Positions 51,442 to 59,952 of a stretch of 64,000 nucleotides of DNA are shown here, one piece after another. The notes under the pieces are model-generated. The model saw only the letters and a program-made list of their open reading frames with translations, was not told the origin of the DNA and searched no databases. The stretch is from contig NC_013131.1 in assembly GCF_000024025.1 (NCBI RefSeq), positions 8,660,229 to 8,724,228 on the forward strand, written 5' to 3'. The number at the start of each line of letters is the position of its first letter. The first letter of the stretch is position 1. Source of the stretch: Catenulispora acidiphila DSM 44928. Its GTDB lineage: Bacteria > Actinomycetota > Actinomycetes > Streptomycetales > Catenulisporaceae. A program made the position numbers and the translations under genes.

Positions 51442-51903
51442 ATGAACGAGGGCACTCCTGAAGGCACCGTCGAAGACGCTGAAGCCACCCCAGTCAGGTT
51501 CGACACGAAGATCGCCGTGCTGCTGCGGGACGACCTCGCGGTGTGGCAGCGGCTGAACGTCACGGCGTTCCTGGTCAGCGGGATCGGGACGGCTCACCCC
51601 GAGGTCATCGGCGAGGCTTATCGGGACGCGGACGACACTGCGTATCTCTCGGAGTTCCGCCAGCCGGTTCTCGTCTTCGAAGGAAGCAAAGAACTGCTGA
51701 CCGCGGCCCGGAGCAAGGCTCTGGCGCGCGGGCTGGCTGTCGCGGTGTTCACCGGCGACATGTTCCGCACCGGCAACGACACCGACAATCGCGCGGCGGT
51801 GCGCGCTGTGCGTGGCGACGATCTGGATCTGGTCGGGATCGCGGTCTACGGCGCCAAGAACGCGGTCGACAAAGCCTTCAAGGGCGCCGCGATGCACCAC
51901 TGA
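51442..51903 (+). CDS. DUF2000-family protein
   Basis: 153 residues with KIAVLLRDDLAVWQRLNVTAFLVSGIGTAHPEVIGE and FRQPVLVFEGSKELLTAARSKALARGLAVAVFTGDMF, the DUF2000 pattern (a fold related to peptidyl-tRNA hydrolase 2). Cytoplasmic; biochemical role unknown. The 20-residue N-terminal extension is acidic. Convergent with the ArsR gene. Confidence 0.85.
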   Translation: MNEGTPEGTVEDAEATPVRFDTKIAVLLRDDLAVWQRLNVTAFLVSGIGTAHPEVIGEAYRDADDTAYLSEFRQPVLVFEGSKELLTAARSKALARGLAVAVFTGDMFRTGNDTDNRAAVRAVRGDDLDLVGIAVYGAKNAVDKAFKGAAMHH

Positions 51904-51952
51904 GCACCTCGCCGCTCAGCTTTCTGTCTGTACGGGCCGCGCCGCGTCCGTC

Positions 51953-52327
51953 CTAGCGCTTCTCGTGCGCGTGGACGGACTGCGGCGCCTTCGTGTCCGC
52001 CAGGACCGCGTCCAGCAGTCCCGGCCACCGTACGTCCATCAGCTCCCGGCGCAGCCGGACGTGCTTCTTGGCGCCGACCCACCACATCACGACCAGTCCG
52101 GCCTCGCGCAGCACCTTGTAGTGGTGCGACATCGTGGACTTAGTGGCGGTGAGCCCGCTCTTCTCCCAGACGTCCAGACAGGCGATGCCGCCCTCGGCGG
52201 CGTAGTCGGCGACGGTGTGGACGATGGTCAGCCGGACCGGCTCGGCCAGCGCCGACAGCACCGCCGTCAACTCCACGGCGTCCTCACTGGGATGAGTCAG
52301 TTCGTACTGCTCGACCTGGGTGTCCAT
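51953..52327 (-). CDS. ArsR-type winged-helix repressor
   Basis: 124 residues: ELTAVLSALAEPVRLTIVHTVADYAAEGGIACLDVWEKSGLTATKSTMSHHYKVLREAGLVVMWWVGAKKHVRLRRELM is an ArsR-like winged helix with SHHYKVLREAGL as recognition region. The usual metal-binding ELCVCDL box is absent, so a non-metal ligand is likely. ATG 52327 preferred; GTG 52333 possible. Three 18-bp operators spaced 19 bp lie between it and the divergent efflux gene, the presumed target. Confidence 0.88.
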   Translation of the reverse strand: MDTQVEQYELTHPSEDAVELTAVLSALAEPVRLTIVHTVADYAAEGGIACLDVWEKSGLTATKSTMSHHYKVLREAGLVVMWWVGAKKHVRLRRELMDVRWPGLLDAVLADTKAPQSVHAHEKR

Positions 52328-52355
52328 TGCCACAGCCTAAACCCGCTTGCCTTGA

Positions 52356-52411
52356 GTTCGATAGTCGTCGTACAGTTCGATACTAGTCGAACGGTTCGAT
52401 GAACGTCGAAC
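52356..52411. promoter_or_regulatory. Three tandem 18-bp operators, 19-bp period
   Basis: GTTCGA-N6-TCGAAC occurs perfectly at 52375-52392 and 52394-52411, and with one mismatch at 52356-52373 (TCGTAC arm). Starts are exactly 19 bp apart. The block fills the centre of the divergent arsR-MFS region. Confidence 0.85.
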
Positions 52412-52457
52412 TGTTTTCCTCACTCAGCGTCACCTCGAGCGAAGCGGATGGTGCCCG

Positions 52458-53936
52458 GTGTCAGCCACCACGGAAGAAGTCCTCACCCCCTTACCAACCA
52501 CGCCGTCGCCGGATTCTTCCCCGGACCCGCGGCGCTGGCGCATGCTGCCGGTGATCTTGTCGGCGATGTTCATGGCGATGTTCGACTACTTCGTGGTCAA
52601 CGTCGCCGCGCCCTCCTTCCAGCACGACCTGCACACCACCGACGCCGGCCTGGAGCTGGTCGTCGGCGGCTACGGCTTCGCCTACGCGGCCGGGCTGATC
52701 ACCGGCGGGCGGCTGGGCGACCTGCTGGGCTACAAGCGGATGTTCGTCGGCGGGATGGCCGCGTTCACGCTGGCCAGCCTGGCCTGCGGCGTCGCGACGT
52801 CCTCGACGATCCTGATCGTCGCGCGCCTGGTCCAGGGCGCGACCGCGGCCGCGATGGTGCCGCAGCTGCTGGCCCTGATCAACGTCATCTACCCGGTGCA
52901 CGAGCGGCCGCGGGCGATGGCGTGGTTCGGCGCCACCATCGGCACCGGCTCGGTCGCCGGGCAGGTGCTCGGCGGCGTGCTGCTGGAGGCCAACATCTTC
53001 CACTGGACGTGGCGGCCGATCTTCCTGGTGAACGTGCCGATCGGGCTGATCGCCGTGCTGCTGGCGCTGCGCTGGCTGCCGGACACCCGGGGCACGCACC
53101 GTCCCAAGTTCGACCCGGTCGGCGCGATAGCCATCGCGCTGAGCATCGGTCTGGCGCTGGCGCCGCTGATCCTGGGCCGCACCGAGGGCTGGCCGGTCTG
53201 GACCTGGGTCTCGCTGGTCGGCTCGGTCCCGGTGATGATCGTCGCGATGCGCTGGGAGGCGCGGCTCGCGCGGGTCGGCGGGGCACCGATGGTGGACCTG
53301 TCGCTGTTCAAGGAGCGCACGTTCAGCGTGGGCCTGGCGCTGTCCGGGCTGATGCTCGCCATGTTCGGCGGGTTCATGCTGGCCATGACGCTGTTCCTGC
53401 AGGGCGGCATGCACATGAGCCCGGTGAAGGCCGGTCTGCTGTTCGGCCCGCTGGGGGTGGCCTTCGCCGTCACCTCGCTGCTGGCGCGGCAGGTCTCGGG
53501 CCGCTACGGCGCCCGGGTGATCGCGATCGGCGCCGGGCTGAGCACCGCCGGACTGGTGCTGCTGGGGATCGTGCTGGCCTGGCGGGGCGCGGACCTGGCG
53601 TCCTGGCAGCTGCTGCCCTCGATGATCCTGGTCGGCGCCGGCAACGGCCTGGTGCTGCCCTCGCTGGTGGGCTCGGTGCTGGCCGGCATCAAGACCAAGA
53701 ACGCCGGCGCGGCCTCCGGGATGCTGGTCACCGCGCAGCAGTTCGGCGGCGCGTCCGGCGTGACGATCCTGGGCACGGTGTTCTTCTCCGTGCTGGGCTC
53801 GCACCCCGGCGGGTTCGGCGGCTACGTGACCGCGATGCGCTGGGTGGACGCGGTGGACGTGGTGTTCGTCGTGGCGATCCTGGCGATGGCGTTCCTGCTG
53901 CCCAAGCAGGCCGCCGGGATGGCGGCCAAGCGCTGA
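52458..53936 (+). CDS. MFS exporter, DHA2-like
   Basis: 492 residues with 14 predicted helices. MFMAMFDYFVVNVAAPSFQHDL is motif D1 (a variant with Tyr-Phe), GGRLGDLLGYKRMFVGG is motif A, and GSVAGQVLGGVLLE carries motif C. It should export a drug or metabolite. Start is GTG 52458 after a weak purine-rich stretch. Divergent from the ArsR-type repressor across three operators. Confidence 0.9.
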   Translation: MSATTEEVLTPLPTTPSPDSSPDPRRWRMLPVILSAMFMAMFDYFVVNVAAPSFQHDLHTTDAGLELVVGGYGFAYAAGLITGGRLGDLLGYKRMFVGGMAAFTLASLACGVATSSTILIVARLVQGATAAAMVPQLLALINVIYPVHERPRAMAWFGATIGTGSVAGQVLGGVLLEANIFHWTWRPIFLVNVPIGLIAVLLALRWLPDTRGTHRPKFDPVGAIAIALSIGLALAPLILGRTEGWPVWTWVSLVGSVPVMIVAMRWEARLARVGGAPMVDLSLFKERTFSVGLALSGLMLAMFGGFMLAMTLFLQGGMHMSPVKAGLLFGPLGVAFAVTSLLARQVSGRYGARVIAIGAGLSTAGLVLLGIVLAWRGADLASWQLLPSMILVGAGNGLVLPSLVGSVLAGIKTKNAGAASGMLVTAQQFGGASGVTILGTVFFSVLGSHPGGFGGYVTAMRWVDAVDVVFVVAILAMAFLLPKQAAGMAAKR

Positions 53937-54005
53937 GCGGAGCCTGACCGGACTGACACCCCGGCTCCCTTCGCCTCTTCCCCACTTCCCCTCTTCGCCG
54001 AGTGA

Positions 54006-54049
54006 GATGCCCGGCCGGATCGCCTCATCAGCCGATCCGGCCGGGCATC
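54006..54049. terminator. 17-bp perfect hairpin
   Basis: GATGCCCGGCCGGATCG (54006-54022) pairs without mismatch with 54033-54049; 10-nt loop, no U-tract. Placed 70 bp after the MFS stop and upstream of the DUF2252 gene. Confidence 0.65.
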
Positions 54050-54088
54050 GGCATGCGCGCGGCCGTGCCGGAGAGCACTGTGGAACGC

Positions 54089-55453
54089 ATGACGAACTCG
54101 AGCCTGGCCTCGCGGGTGGCGGCCGGGCGTGCGGCCCGCAAGCTCATCACGCGCTCCTCGACCGGGGACTGGACGCCGCCGCCGGACCGCCGGGACCCGA
54201 TGGCGATCCTGCAGAAGCAGGCGGCCACGCGGCTGCCGGGCCTGGTGCCGATCCGGTACGGCCGGATGGCGGCCTCGGAGTTCGCGTTCCTGCGCGGCGC
54301 CCCGGCGATCATGGCCGCCGATCTGTCGCACTCGCCGAACACCGGTCTGACCGTGCAGCTGTGCGGCGACGCGCACCTGTCCAACTTCGGGCTCTACGCC
54401 TCCCCCGAGCGCCGGCTGGTGTTCGACCTGAACGACTTCGACGAGACGCTGCCCGGGCCCTTCGAGTGGGACGTGAAGCGGCTGACGGCGAGCATCGCGG
54501 TCGCCGCGCGGCAGAACGGGTTCACGGACGAGTGCGGCTCGCACGCCGCGACCCACGCGGCGCGGGCCTACCGCGCGACGATGGCGCGGCTGGCGGGGAT
54601 GAGCGAGCTGGACGTCTGGTACCGGAGCGTGGACGCCACGATGATGCTGCAGCTCGCCAAGCGCCCGAAGGGCCGCCGCGAGGTCGAGGCGTCGCTCAGC
54701 GAGGCCGAGCGGCACACGAATCTTCAAGCGCTGCGCAAGCTGACCGGTCCCGGACCGGACGGCACGCCGCGCATCCGCTACCAGCCGCCGCTGCTGGTGC
54801 CGTTCGCGGAGCTGGGATTCGACCGGGACGCCGAGGAGGAGACCATCCGCCGGGTGTTCACCGACTACCGCTCCACGTTGCAGGAGGATCGCAGGACTCT
54901 GCTGGAGCGGTTCCGGTATGTGGAGTCGGCGTTGAAGGTGGTGGGCGTCGGCAGTGTGGGGACGCGCTGCTCGATGGCGCTGCTGCTCGGCGAGACGACG
55001 GCGACGCCGTTGTTCCTTCAGGTGAAGGAGGCCGAGGAGTCGGTGCTCGCGCCGTATCTGAAGGCCGGCCGGGATGACCACCAGGGGCATCGGGTGGTCA
55101 GCGGGCAGCGGCTGATGCAGGCGACCAGCGACATCTTCCTGGGGTGGGCGAGCGGGCCGGCGGGGCGGTACTTCTACGTGCGGCAGCTGCGTGACATGAA
55201 GGGGTCGGCGAACGTTCCGGAGATGGACAAGACGATGCTGCGCGCGTACGGGGAGCTGTGCGGGCAGACATTGGCGCGGGCGCATGCGCGGTCCGGGGAC
55301 CGGGTCGCGATTTCGGCGTACTTGGGGAGCGGGGATTCGTTCGACCGCGCGATGGGGCGGTGGGCTGTGGCGTATGCCGATCAGACCCGGGTGGATCACA
55401 AGGCTTTGATGACGGCGATCAAGACCGGTGTGGTGCTCTCGGTCGATGCCTAG
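54089..55453 (+). CDS. DUF2252-family protein
   Basis: 454 residues with the DUF2252 signature set: RYGRMAASEFAFLRGAPAIMAADL, CGDAHLSNFGLYASPERRLVFDLNDFDETLPGPFEWDVKRLTASI, then FLQVKEAEESVLAPYL and GQRLMQATSDIFLGW. The GDAHLxNFG and DLNDFDE segments look like the catalytic and metal sites of aminoglycoside-phosphotransferase-like kinases, so a kinase-like fold is likely, but no activity is established to my knowledge. ATG 54089 or in-frame GTG 54080. Confidence 0.85.
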   Translation: MTNSSLASRVAAGRAARKLITRSSTGDWTPPPDRRDPMAILQKQAATRLPGLVPIRYGRMAASEFAFLRGAPAIMAADLSHSPNTGLTVQLCGDAHLSNFGLYASPERRLVFDLNDFDETLPGPFEWDVKRLTASIAVAARQNGFTDECGSHAATHAARAYRATMARLAGMSELDVWYRSVDATMMLQLAKRPKGRREVEASLSEAERHTNLQALRKLTGPGPDGTPRIRYQPPLLVPFAELGFDRDAEEETIRRVFTDYRSTLQEDRRTLLERFRYVESALKVVGVGSVGTRCSMALLLGETTATPLFLQVKEAEESVLAPYLKAGRDDHQGHRVVSGQRLMQATSDIFLGWASGPAGRYFYVRQLRDMKGSANVPEMDKTMLRAYGELCGQTLARAHARSGDRVAISAYLGSGDSFDRAMGRWAVAYADQTRVDHKALMTAIKTGVVLSVDA

Positions 55454-55485
55454 CTCGATGCCGGGCTGATGCAGCTGATGCCTAG
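55443..55485. repeat. Short repeats from the DUF2252 stop to the convergent stop
   Basis: TCGATGCCTAGC (55443-55454) contains the last codons and TAG of the DUF2252 gene; TCGATGCCGGGC, TGATGCAGC and TGATGCCTAG follow. The TAG of the last unit also supplies, on the other strand, the stop of the convergent gene. Confidence 0.75.
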
Positions 55486-56009
55486 TAGCGGCGGCCGTTG
55501 CGCAGGAGGTTGTGGTCTTCGAGGAGATCGACGAGGCGCGCTCGTTGCTCGGGTTCCAAAACCTTGTCGGGGAAGGCCAAACCGCGCGTCGGTGCGGCGG
55601 TGAGCTTGAGGTGCCAGATGCCGAATCGCCTGTAGGCGCGGCGCCATTGGAGCCACGGGAGTTTGGCGATCTTGCCGGACACCGCGTAGGTGACGCCGTC
55701 TTCGTCGAACGCGACCGTCACCGGCGCGGGCCGCAGGCGTCCCGCGACGCGCAGTTTGCGGTAATGGCCCAGGGCCACCGCTATGACGAGCAGGACGGAA
55801 ACCACGGGGAGGACGACGGTCGCGTCGCGGAATGCCGCAGCGCATCCCGCGGCGACGACGACACCGACCCACAGGACCGTCGCCAGCGCGTCGCCGAGTT
55901 CGGTGACGACGGCGGTGCGGGCGGTGCTGACGAAGGAGACCACGACGGGCACGTCCGCGCCCGCCACTTCTTCCGGTACGCCGCTGAGATCCCCCACCCG
56001 CCACAGCAT
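55482..56009 (-). CDS. YcxB-like membrane protein
   Basis: 175 residues: two close hydrophobic helices (LATVLWVGVVVAAGCAAAF, VVLPVVSVLLVIAVALGHY) then a soluble beta-rich part with PVTVAFDEDGVTYAVSGKIAKLPWLQWRRAYRRFGIWHLKL, which resembles the C-terminal YcxB-like PH-type domain. A final helix ends EPEQRARLVDLLEDH. Function unknown. Confidence 0.65.
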   Translation of the reverse strand: MLWRVGDLSGVPEEVAGADVPVVVSFVSTARTAVVTELGDALATVLWVGVVVAAGCAAAFRDATVVLPVVSVLLVIAVALGHYRKLRVAGRLRPAPVTVAFDEDGVTYAVSGKIAKLPWLQWRRAYRRFGIWHLKLTAAPTRGLAFPDKVLEPEQRARLVDLLEDHNLLRNGRRY

Positions 56010-56058
56010 GCCCTATCTGGGCGAAGACGCGAAAGTGGTTGTCCCGGGGTCGTGACGG

Positions 56059-56087
56059 AGAACGGCTCCGCCGGGCGGAGCCGTTCT
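56059..56087 (-). terminator. Hairpin terminator after the MFS gene
   Basis: AGAACGGCTCCGCC (56059-56072) pairs with GGCGGAGCCGTTCT (56074-56087); the effective loop is CGG or similar. It is 18 bp downstream of the minus-strand MFS stop. Confidence 0.65.
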
Positions 56088-56104
56088 GGCGGTGTGCTGC
56101 GAGT

Positions 56105-57616
56105 TCAGCCTTGGCTGCGCACGGTTTCAGCGCGCACAGTCTTGGCGCGCAGGCCGAACCAGACCAGCGCGGCGGCGACGAGCACGACCACGCCGTCGGC
56201 GCCCATGCTGAGCTGGATGCCGCTGGTGAGCGCGTCCTTGGCGCTGTGCCCGGCGGTGCGCAGGCTGTCGCTGCGCGCCGAGGCCACGGCGGACAGCAGC
56301 GGGATGCCGAGCGTCAGACCGACCTGCTGCGAGGTGGTGACCAGACCGGTCGCCAGACCTTGCTCGGTGTCGCCGAGGCCGGAGGTCGCGGTGACGCCGT
56401 ACGAGACGACCGCGGCGAGGTGGCCGAAGGCGGCGACGGCGCCGATCGTCAACAGCAGGACGGTTCCGTTGCCGGGGGCGATCAGGGCGAGCGGGAGGAT
56501 CAGCGCGCCCTGGAAGATCAGTCCGCCGACGAGGGTGGTGCGGGCGCCGTAGCGGCCGATGAGCCGTGGGGCGATCATGCCGCCGAGCGCTGCCGCGACC
56601 CCCATGACCGCGAAGACCAGACCGGTCAGGGTCGGGGACATGCCCTCCACTTGTTGCAGGAACAGCGTGCCGAGGAAGACGACCGCGCTCATGCAGGCGA
56701 AGGTGATCAGCCCGCCGATGTTGCCGATCGCGACGTTGCGGCGGCGCAGGATGCGCAGCGACACCAGCGGTTCGGCGGCTCGGGACTCGATGAAGACGAA
56801 GGCCGCGAGCAGTGCCACGCCGGCGACCAGGCCGATGACGACGTCGGGGCGTCCGAAGCCGGCCTGCGCGGCGGTCGACAGCGCGTAGATCAGCGCCAGC
56901 AGCGCGGTGGTGACGGTCGCGGCGCCGGGGACGTCAAGGCGGGAGGCGTGCGGGTTGCGGCTCTCGGTGAGCAGCCGCGGCGCGCCGAGCAGGACGACGG
57001 CTCCCATCACGGTGTTCAGCACCATCGTGGAGCGCCAGGACAGCGCCTGGGTCAGCACGCCGCCGAGGACCATGCCGGCGGTGAAGCCGACGGTCATCAG
57101 CGTGCCGTTGATGCCCAGGGCGCGCTCTCGCTGCGGGCCCTCGGGGAAGGAGGTGGTCAGCAGCGCCATGCCGGTCGGCACGATCATCGCCGCGCCGATG
57201 CCTTGCAGGGCGCGGCCGGCGAGCAGGACCGCGGGGACCCACGCGATGGCGGCGATCACGCTGGCCGAGGTGAACAAGATGGTGCCGGTGATGAAGACCT
57301 TCTTGCGTCCGACGAGGTCGCCGACGCGGCCGGACAACAGCAGCAGGCCGCCGGAGGGCAGCGCGAAGGCGGTGGCGATCCACTGCAGGTTCGCGTCGGC
57401 GATGTGCAGGTCCTTGCCGATGCTGGGGACGGCGATGTTCAGGATGGAGAAGTCGACGGCGACCATGAAGTTCGCCGCGCAGAGCAGGAAGAGAACAAGC
57501 TTGGCCCGGGCGGACAAGCCGGAAGTCGTCGAGAAGTCGGTGATGTTCGCGGTGGTAGCCGTGCCGCCCGGACCTTCGGGTGCCGCCGGCGTGGACCGGT
57601 CGAGGACATCTGTCAT
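56105..57616 (-). CDS. MFS drug exporter, EmrB/QacA family
   Basis: 503 residues, 14 helices. CAANFMVAVDFSILNIAVPSIGKDL is motif D1, SGRVGDLVGRKKVFITG motif A, and GFTAGMVLGGVLTQ motif C. Exporter of an unknown toxic compound. The N-terminal 35 residues are polar. It is divergent from an XRE/MmyB regulator with a 6-7-6 inverted repeat between, and is the likely target. GGATGGC precedes the ATG. Confidence 0.92.
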   Translation of the reverse strand: MTDVLDRSTPAAPEGPGGTATTANITDFSTTSGLSARAKLVLFLLCAANFMVAVDFSILNIAVPSIGKDLHIADANLQWIATAFALPSGGLLLLSGRVGDLVGRKKVFITGTILFTSASVIAAIAWVPAVLLAGRALQGIGAAMIVPTGMALLTTSFPEGPQRERALGINGTLMTVGFTAGMVLGGVLTQALSWRSTMVLNTVMGAVVLLGAPRLLTESRNPHASRLDVPGAATVTTALLALIYALSTAAQAGFGRPDVVIGLVAGVALLAAFVFIESRAAEPLVSLRILRRRNVAIGNIGGLITFACMSAVVFLGTLFLQQVEGMSPTLTGLVFAVMGVAAALGGMIAPRLIGRYGARTTLVGGLIFQGALILPLALIAPGNGTVLLLTIGAVAAFGHLAAVVSYGVTATSGLGDTEQGLATGLVTTSQQVGLTLGIPLLSAVASARSDSLRTAGHSAKDALTSGIQLSMGADGVVVLVAAALVWFGLRAKTVRAETVRSQG

Positions 57617-57666
57617 GCCATCCAGGATTCGGCGCGGGAAGCGTAAGTGGGTAGCGCCTGTTTATG

Positions 57667-57685
57667 CTGGTGGTCCTTACACCAG
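57667..57685. promoter_or_regulatory. Inverted repeat between divergent MFS and XRE genes
   Basis: CTGGTG-N7-CACCAG (57667-57685) is a perfect 6-7-6 dyad about 51 bp from the MFS start; candidate operator of the XRE/MmyB regulator. Confidence 0.4.
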
Positions 57686-57792
57686 GCTGGGTCCGGCAGC
57701 TCCTGGCAGCCGGCGGCGCGCCGAATGCGCGGACCGCGAGCGGGATCCGGACCCCGGACTGGAGCGTACGGCGTGCTTGAGGGGAGAAAGCT

Positions 57793-58683
57793 GTGTCGAT
57801 GACGACCCCGGTCCCCGTGGACCCCGAATCCGTCCGGCGGGCGAACCTGCGCGAGTTCCTGGTCGCCCGCCGCGCCCGGATCACGCCCGAGGAGGTGGGC
57901 CTGGCGCCCGGCAGCCGCCGCCGCACCCCGGGCCTGCGCCGCGAGGAGGTCGCGGTCCTCGCCGGCGTCGGCACCTCCTGGTACCAGTGGCTTGAGCAAG
58001 GACGCGACATCACGGTGTCCTCGCAGGTCCTTGACGCAGTCGGCCGCGTCCTCAAACTCGACGAGCCCGAAACCCGCCACCTGTACGCCCTGGCCGGCCT
58101 CAACCCACCCCCCGTCGGCCGCCTGTCCCCCGCCGACGCCGCCGGCCCGGTCGACCAAGCCCTGGTCCACCTCGTGGACACCTGGCTCCCCAACCCCGGC
58201 ATGATCATCGACCGCTACTGGAACATCGTCGTCGCCAACCGCGCGGCAGAACTGGCCCTGCACACCACCAAGACCGGCTGGAACTGCCTCCACCAGTACT
58301 TCCTCGACGAGATCTACCGCGAATCACTGGAGAACTGGACGGAACTCGCGCCCCGCGTAGTCGCGACGTACCGCTCAGAGATGACGGCCTCCCCCGGCGA
58401 CGAAGGCTTCCGCCTGGTAGTGGAGAACCTACTGACGCAGAGCACTGAGTTCGCCGAACTGTGGGCCCGCCAAGGCGTCGCACACAGCGGCGTGAACCTG
58501 AAGTCGATGAGCTCCCGCGTCGGACCCCTGCACTTCGAATCGGTGACCCTCGCCGTCCCAGACCGCGCGGACCTCCGAATCGTCCTCCACAACCCCCAAG
58601 CCGGCTCCGACACCCGCGCGAAGATGGAGCGCTTGCTGGCGGAGGACGAGCGGCGGAACGGGTTGCGGTTGGTGGCGGGGTAG
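57793..58683 (+). CDS. XRE/MmyB-type transcriptional regulator
   Basis: 296 residues. The N-terminal HTH of the MmyB class (LREFLVARRARITPEEVGL, RRRTPGLRREEVAVLAGVGTSWYQWLEQGRDI) is followed by the PAS-like ligand domain (NPGMIIDRYWNIVVANRAAELAL). GTG start with GAGGGGAGAAAG upstream. In Streptomyces-like genomes such regulators usually sit divergent to an oxidoreductase or MFS gene that they repress, here the exporter. Some members bind fatty-acid-like ligands. Confidence 0.88.
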   Translation: MSMTTPVPVDPESVRRANLREFLVARRARITPEEVGLAPGSRRRTPGLRREEVAVLAGVGTSWYQWLEQGRDITVSSQVLDAVGRVLKLDEPETRHLYALAGLNPPPVGRLSPADAAGPVDQALVHLVDTWLPNPGMIIDRYWNIVVANRAAELALHTTKTGWNCLHQYFLDEIYRESLENWTELAPRVVATYRSEMTASPGDEGFRLVVENLLTQSTEFAELWARQGVAHSGVNLKSMSSRVGPLHFESVTLAVPDRADLRIVLHNPQAGSDTRAKMERLLAEDERRNGLRLVAG

Positions 58684-58728
58684 TCAGGGTTCGTATCGGT
58701 CAGGGTTTCGTATCGGTCAGGGTTCATA
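58681..58728 (-). repeat. Three 15-17-bp units copying the membrane gene's last codons and stop
   Basis: On the minus strand the gene ends TAT GAA CCC TGA. The block TA(T/C)GAACCCTGACCGA (16 bp) is repeated at 17 and 15 bp, each with CCCTGA, down to the stop of the convergent XRE gene. Confidence 0.88.
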
Positions 58729-59952
58729 AGGGTCGTAGAACTCGTTGCTGCCGGCGACGGGTCCGTCTGCGACGCTGGCGGCTGGGGCGGGCTCGCCGAC
58801 ATCGAACAACGGCTCATCCAGGTCCTGCTGGGGATAGAAGGCACGGCGCACCGACTCGGCGTCGTCGGGCCGCTCCATGGATTTCAGGACGTTGACGATG
58901 TTGCCGACGAACAGGTTTCGGTGATCTGAGCTGGTGAATCCGAGGTGGTCGGCCATTTCGGCGATGTAGTCGGGTGTCGTCCGGGGGACGCCGTTTGCCC
59001 GTGCGGGTTCGGGGTCGGCGTGATCGTCGTCGTCGCCATAGTTGTCGTAGTCGTTTGAAGCGTCTGGCGGGCTCGGAACGTGACCGTTCTGCGCAGCGAA
59101 CTCGGGGGCAACGAGGTGCCGGAACACCGGCGCGACGTCGGTGTCATTGGCTGCCGCAGAAAGCAGCGCAAGCGGTCCGATGAGGTCGACGGCGCGCTCG
59201 ATCGAGTCCTCCTTGCGAGCCAACGCCCAAACGACGGCGCTGCCCGCGGACTTGAGGACGTCGCCTCCGAGGTAGGCACGCCGATGCTTCTCGTACTCAC
59301 GCTCTGATTCCCACACCTGCTCGTCCTTGCGGATCTCGGTGAGCCGGCGCATGCGCTCGCTGTCGGCATCGGAGAGCGTGAGGGACACGTCGCCGGCCCA
59401 TGCTTCGAGCAGTCCGGTGGCATCAGAAAGCCTCGCACCCAGGGCACCGGCGAGCTCCGCCTCTACCAGCGCGACTTCTCCAGGATCCCGGCTGGCCAAC
59501 AAATCGGCCGCGCGGCGGATGATCGCGCTGCGTGCGACGGCAGCCAGGTCGCTGTGCGCCACCGGGGACATGTTCGCGCTCTCGCGCCAGCGGACGGTCG
59601 CCGCGAAGCGGAAATCGTAGCCGTCGGCCGCACTGCGCAACCGCATCCGTGGCTGCGGGCACTCGTGCTCGACACCGGGCAGCATCACAGAAAGGGGCGG
59701 CGAGACCGTGAGCCCGCCATCGGTCCACGACGAAGCCGAAGGCGCGAAGCCGTTGTAAGACGCATCGTCCCCGGACTTCGCATCGTAGGAACGACCGCCC
59801 GGATGACTACCCACCGCCACGGCCGCAAAGACCAACGGAATCCCGAGCAGCGCGGGCCAAAAGCTCCAACCGACATGCGCGGCCACCGCCGCCAAGCAGG
59901 CGGACAACCCGGTCACGACGACGCCCACCACGATCTTGGTGTCGGTACTCAT
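58717..59952 (-). CDS. Membrane-anchored protein, SPFH-like, third gene of the TIR operon
   Basis: 411 residues. Two N-terminal helices (residues about 7-26 and 30-48: VVVTGLSACLAAVAAHVGWSF, ALLGIPLVFAAVAVGS), then a domain in which GYDFRFAATVRWRES, HSDLAAVARSAIIRRAADLLASRDPGEVALVEAELAGAL and a long charged helix (ERMRRLTEIRKDEQVWESEREYEKHRRAYL) recall SPFH/band-7 proteins. The C-terminal 110 residues are acidic and low complexity. ATG 59952 overlaps the NTPase stop. SPFH likeness is an inference; the membrane location is well supported. Likely acts with the TIR and NTPase proteins. Confidence 0.65.
   Translation of the reverse strand: MSTDTKIVVGVVVTGLSACLAAVAAHVGWSFWPALLGIPLVFAAVAVGSHPGGRSYDAKSGDDASYNGFAPSASSWTDGGLTVSPPLSVMLPGVEHECPQPRMRLRSAADGYDFRFAATVRWRESANMSPVAHSDLAAVARSAIIRRAADLLASRDPGEVALVEAELAGALGARLSDATGLLEAWAGDVSLTLSDADSERMRRLTEIRKDEQVWESEREYEKHRRAYLGGDVLKSAGSAVVWALARKEDSIERAVDLIGPLALLSAAANDTDVAPVFRHLVAPEFAAQNGHVPSPPDASNDYDNYGDDDDHADPEPARANGVPRTTPDYIAEMADHLGFTSSDHRNLFVGNIVNVLKSMERPDDAESVRRAFYPQQDLDEPLFDVGEPAPAASVADGPVAGSNEFYDPYEP

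Noticed and set aside
13621-58728. 3'-end tandem repeats as a CRISPR array or integron-like element
   Set aside because: Units are contiguous without spacers, differ from gene to gene, and have no cas or integrase genes nearby.
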